The notes under the pieces: model-generated
The model's database searches: none
Told to the model about the DNA's origin: nothing
What the model saw: only the letters and a program-made list of their open reading frames with translations
Translations under genes and position numbers: made by a program
Origin: Escherichia ruysiae
GTDB lineage: Bacteria; Pseudomonadota; Gammaproteobacteria; Enterobacterales; Enterobacteriaceae
Length of the DNA stretch: 64,000 nucleotides
Direction: 5' to 3'
NCBI RefSeq assembly: GCF_031323975.1
Contig: NZ_JAVIWS010000001.1
Span: 744,001 to 808,000, forward strand
Shown: positions 62,381 to 64,000 of the stretch, in pieces
How positions within the stretch are numbered: the stretch's first letter is position 1
Layout: every line of letters begins with the position of its first letter

Positions 62381-63808
62381 ATGATGAATGACGGTAAGCA
62401 ACAATCTACCTTTTTGTTTCACGATTATGAAACCTTTGGCACGCACCCTGCGTTAGATCGCCCTGCGCAGTTCGCTGCCATTCGCACCGATAGCGAATTC
62501 AATATCATCGGCGAACCAGAGGTTTTTTATTGCAAGCCTGCAGATGATTATTTACCCCAACCAGGAGCAGTTTTAATCACGGGTATTACCCCGCAGGAAG
62601 CGCGGGCGAAAGGAGAAAACGAAGCTGCGTTTGCCGCTCGCATTCATTCGCTTTTTACCGTACCGAAGACCTGTATTCTGGGCTACAACAATGTACGTTT
62701 CGATGACGAAGTCACACGCAACATTTTTTATCGTAATTTCTACGATCCCTATGCCTGGAGTTGGCAGCATGATAACTCTCGCTGGGATCTGCTGGACGTC
62801 ATGCGCGCCTGTTATGCGCTGCGTCCGGAGGGAATCAATTGGCCTGAAAATGATGACGGTCTACCGAGTTTTCGCCTTGAACATTTAACCAAAGCGAATG
62901 GTATTGAACATAGCAATGCCCACGATGCGATGGCCGATGTGTACGCCACTATTGCGATGGCGAAACTGGTGAAAACGCGTCAGCCACGCCTGTTTGATTA
63001 TCTCTACAGCCATCGCAACAAGCACAAATTGATGGCGTTGATTGATGTGCCACAGATGAAACCCCTGGTTCACGTTTCCGGTATGTTTGGTGCATGGCGC
63101 GGCAATACCAGTTGGGTTGCGCCGCTGGCATGGCATCCTGAAAATCGCAATGCCGTGATTATGGTGGATTTAGCTGGAGATATTTCGCCATTACTGGAAC
63201 TGGATAGCGACACGCTGCGCGAGCGCCTGTATACCGCGAAAGCCGATCTGGGCGATAACGCCGCCGTTCCGGTTAAGCTGGTGCATATTAATAAATGTCC
63301 GGTATTAGCACAGGCGAATACGCTTCGCCCGGAAGATGCCGATCGGCTGGGCATTAATCGCCAGCATTGTCTCGATAACCTGAAAATTCTGCGTGAAAAT
63401 CCGCAAGTGCGTGAAAAAGTGGTGGCGATATTCGCTGAAGCCGAACCATTTACGCCTTCAGATAACGTGGATGCCCAACTTTATAACGGCTTTTTCAGCG
63501 ACGCCGATCGCGCGGCAATGAAAATTGTACTGGAAACCGAGCCGCGTAATTTACCGGCACTGGATATCACCTTTGTCGATAAACGCATTGAGAAGCTGTT
63601 GTTCAATTATCGTGCGCGTAACTTCCCAGGAACGCTGGACTACGCCGAACAGCAACGCTGGCTGGAGCACCGTCGTCAGGTCTTCACGCCAGAGTTTTTG
63701 CAAGATTATGCTGATGAATTGCAAATGCTGGCACAACAATATGCCGATGATAAAGAGAAAGTGGCGCTGTTAAAGGCGCTTTGGCAGTACGCTGAAGAGA
63801 TCGTCTGA
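62381..63808 (+). CDS. sbcB: Exonuclease I, SbcB
   Basis: SbcB (475 residues) degrades single-stranded DNA 3' to 5' and acts in recombination and mismatch repair. The DEDD active site starts with FHDYETFG (Asp15, Glu17), continues with VRFDDEV and ends with SNAHDAMADV. The start MMNDGKQQ at 62381 gives the K-12 length. Intact. Confidence 0.98.
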   Translation: MMNDGKQQSTFLFHDYETFGTHPALDRPAQFAAIRTDSEFNIIGEPEVFYCKPADDYLPQPGAVLITGITPQEARAKGENEAAFAARIHSLFTVPKTCILGYNNVRFDDEVTRNIFYRNFYDPYAWSWQHDNSRWDLLDVMRACYALRPEGINWPENDDGLPSFRLEHLTKANGIEHSNAHDAMADVYATIAMAKLVKTRQPRLFDYLYSHRNKHKLMALIDVPQMKPLVHVSGMFGAWRGNTSWVAPLAWHPENRNAVIMVDLAGDISPLLELDSDTLRERLYTAKADLGDNAAVPVKLVHINKCPVLAQANTLRPEDADRLGINRQHCLDNLKILRENPQVREKVVAIFAEAEPFTPSDNVDAQLYNGFFSDADRAAMKIVLETEPRNLPALDITFVDKRIEKLLFNYRARNFPGTLDYAEQQRWLEHRRQVFTPEFLQDYADELQMLAQQYADDKEKVALLKALWQYAEEIV

Positions 63809-63814
63809 AAAGAA

Positions 63815-63842
63815 AAAACCGGAGCGATAAACTCCGGTTTTT
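63815..63842. terminator. Bidirectional terminator between sbcB and plaP
   Basis: AAAACCGGAG / CTCCGGTTTT with a 7-base loop, A-run on the left and T-run on the right, serves both convergent genes. Confidence 0.93.
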
Positions 63843-63881
63843 AGTGACTTACCGAATGGTTACATCATCCGGCTTGTAATA

Positions 63882-64000
63882 TTATGCAACGTCTTCGTAT
63901 TGCGGAACCGGATTGCGGAAGCTCTTCGTCACGCAAGCCAGATAAATCAGACCGATTGCCGCCCAGATCAGACCCAGAACCATTGAGCTTTCTTCCAGGT
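63882..64000 (-). CDS. plaP: Putrescine importer PlaP, C-terminal end
   Basis: The visible 39 codons on the minus strand contain the last membrane helix (MVLGLIWAAIGLIYLACV) and the tail TKSFRNPVPQYEDVA before the TAA stop at 63882. They match recalled K-12 PlaP (YeeF), an APC-family low-affinity putrescine importer linked to surface motility. The rest lies beyond the right edge. Confidence 0.9.
   Translation of the reverse strand, partial: LEESSMVLGLIWAAIGLIYLACVTKSFRNPVPQYEDVA

Overview
The window is chromosomal DNA of an enterobacterium in or very near Escherichia. Most genes follow the order known from E. coli K-12: the fli operons, rcsA-dsrB-yodD-dsrA, mpgP/dgcQ, yodC-yedI-yedA, vsr-dcm, yedJ-yedR, rseX and a porin, hchA, then serU/mtfA/asn tRNAs, shiA-amn, yeeO, cbl-nac, ldtA, cobTSU, and finally tmaR-yeeA-sbmC-dacD-sbcB-plaP. 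Recalled K-12 proteins are nearly but not exactly the same; FliE, for example, differs at roughly a tenth of its positions. A divergent E. coli lineage or a sister species is therefore likely, but the species cannot be fixed from sequence reading alone. Comparisons with K-12 and Salmonella are from memory, not from a search.

Layout. (1) 1-2426: an accessory patch with a divergent zinT (cut by the left edge), a DUF1398/YbcV-like gene and a pliG-like lysozyme-inhibitor gene. Perfect Zur-box-like palindromes lie in front of zinT and pliG. (2) 2427-13406: flagellar basal body and export genes, fliE on the minus strand and fliFGHIJK and fliLMNOPQR on the plus strand. (3) 13432-22817: capsule regulator rcsA, the small RNA dsrA, mpgP, the diguanylate cyclase dgcQ, membrane proteins, and the Dcm methylase with its Vsr repair partner. 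(4) 22857-28252: yedR, the small RNA rseX, an intact OmpS1/YedS-type porin, a short Usp-like gene, hchA, and an AT-rich glycosyltransferase-like gene. The hprRS-hiuH-msrPQ-zinT-cybB block of K-12 is not here. (5) 28315-37152: four tRNA-Asn genes and one tRNA-Ser interleaved with mtfA, shiA, amn, yeeO, cbl and nac; the asn-mtfA-serU segment is inverted relative to K-12. (6) 37174-41486: ldtA and cobTSU behind a cobalamin riboswitch and the scar of a deleted cbi operon. (7) 41587-58543: pocR, pduF and a complete structural pdu operon, pduABCDEGHJKLMNOPQSTUV, without pduW and pduX. (8) 58605-64000: tmaR to plaP.

How the parts work together. PocR, PduF and the pdu operon should let the cell take up 1,2-propanediol and degrade it inside a bacterial microcompartment with a coenzyme B12-dependent diol dehydratase. 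The corrin ring can no longer be built from this locus: only fragments resembling cbiA, the end of cbiF and the start of cbiG survive. CobUST remain under the riboswitch, so the strain probably salvages cobinamide or cobalamin for its Pdu enzyme. The left-edge cluster suggests a joint zinc-starvation and lysozyme-defence response under Zur.
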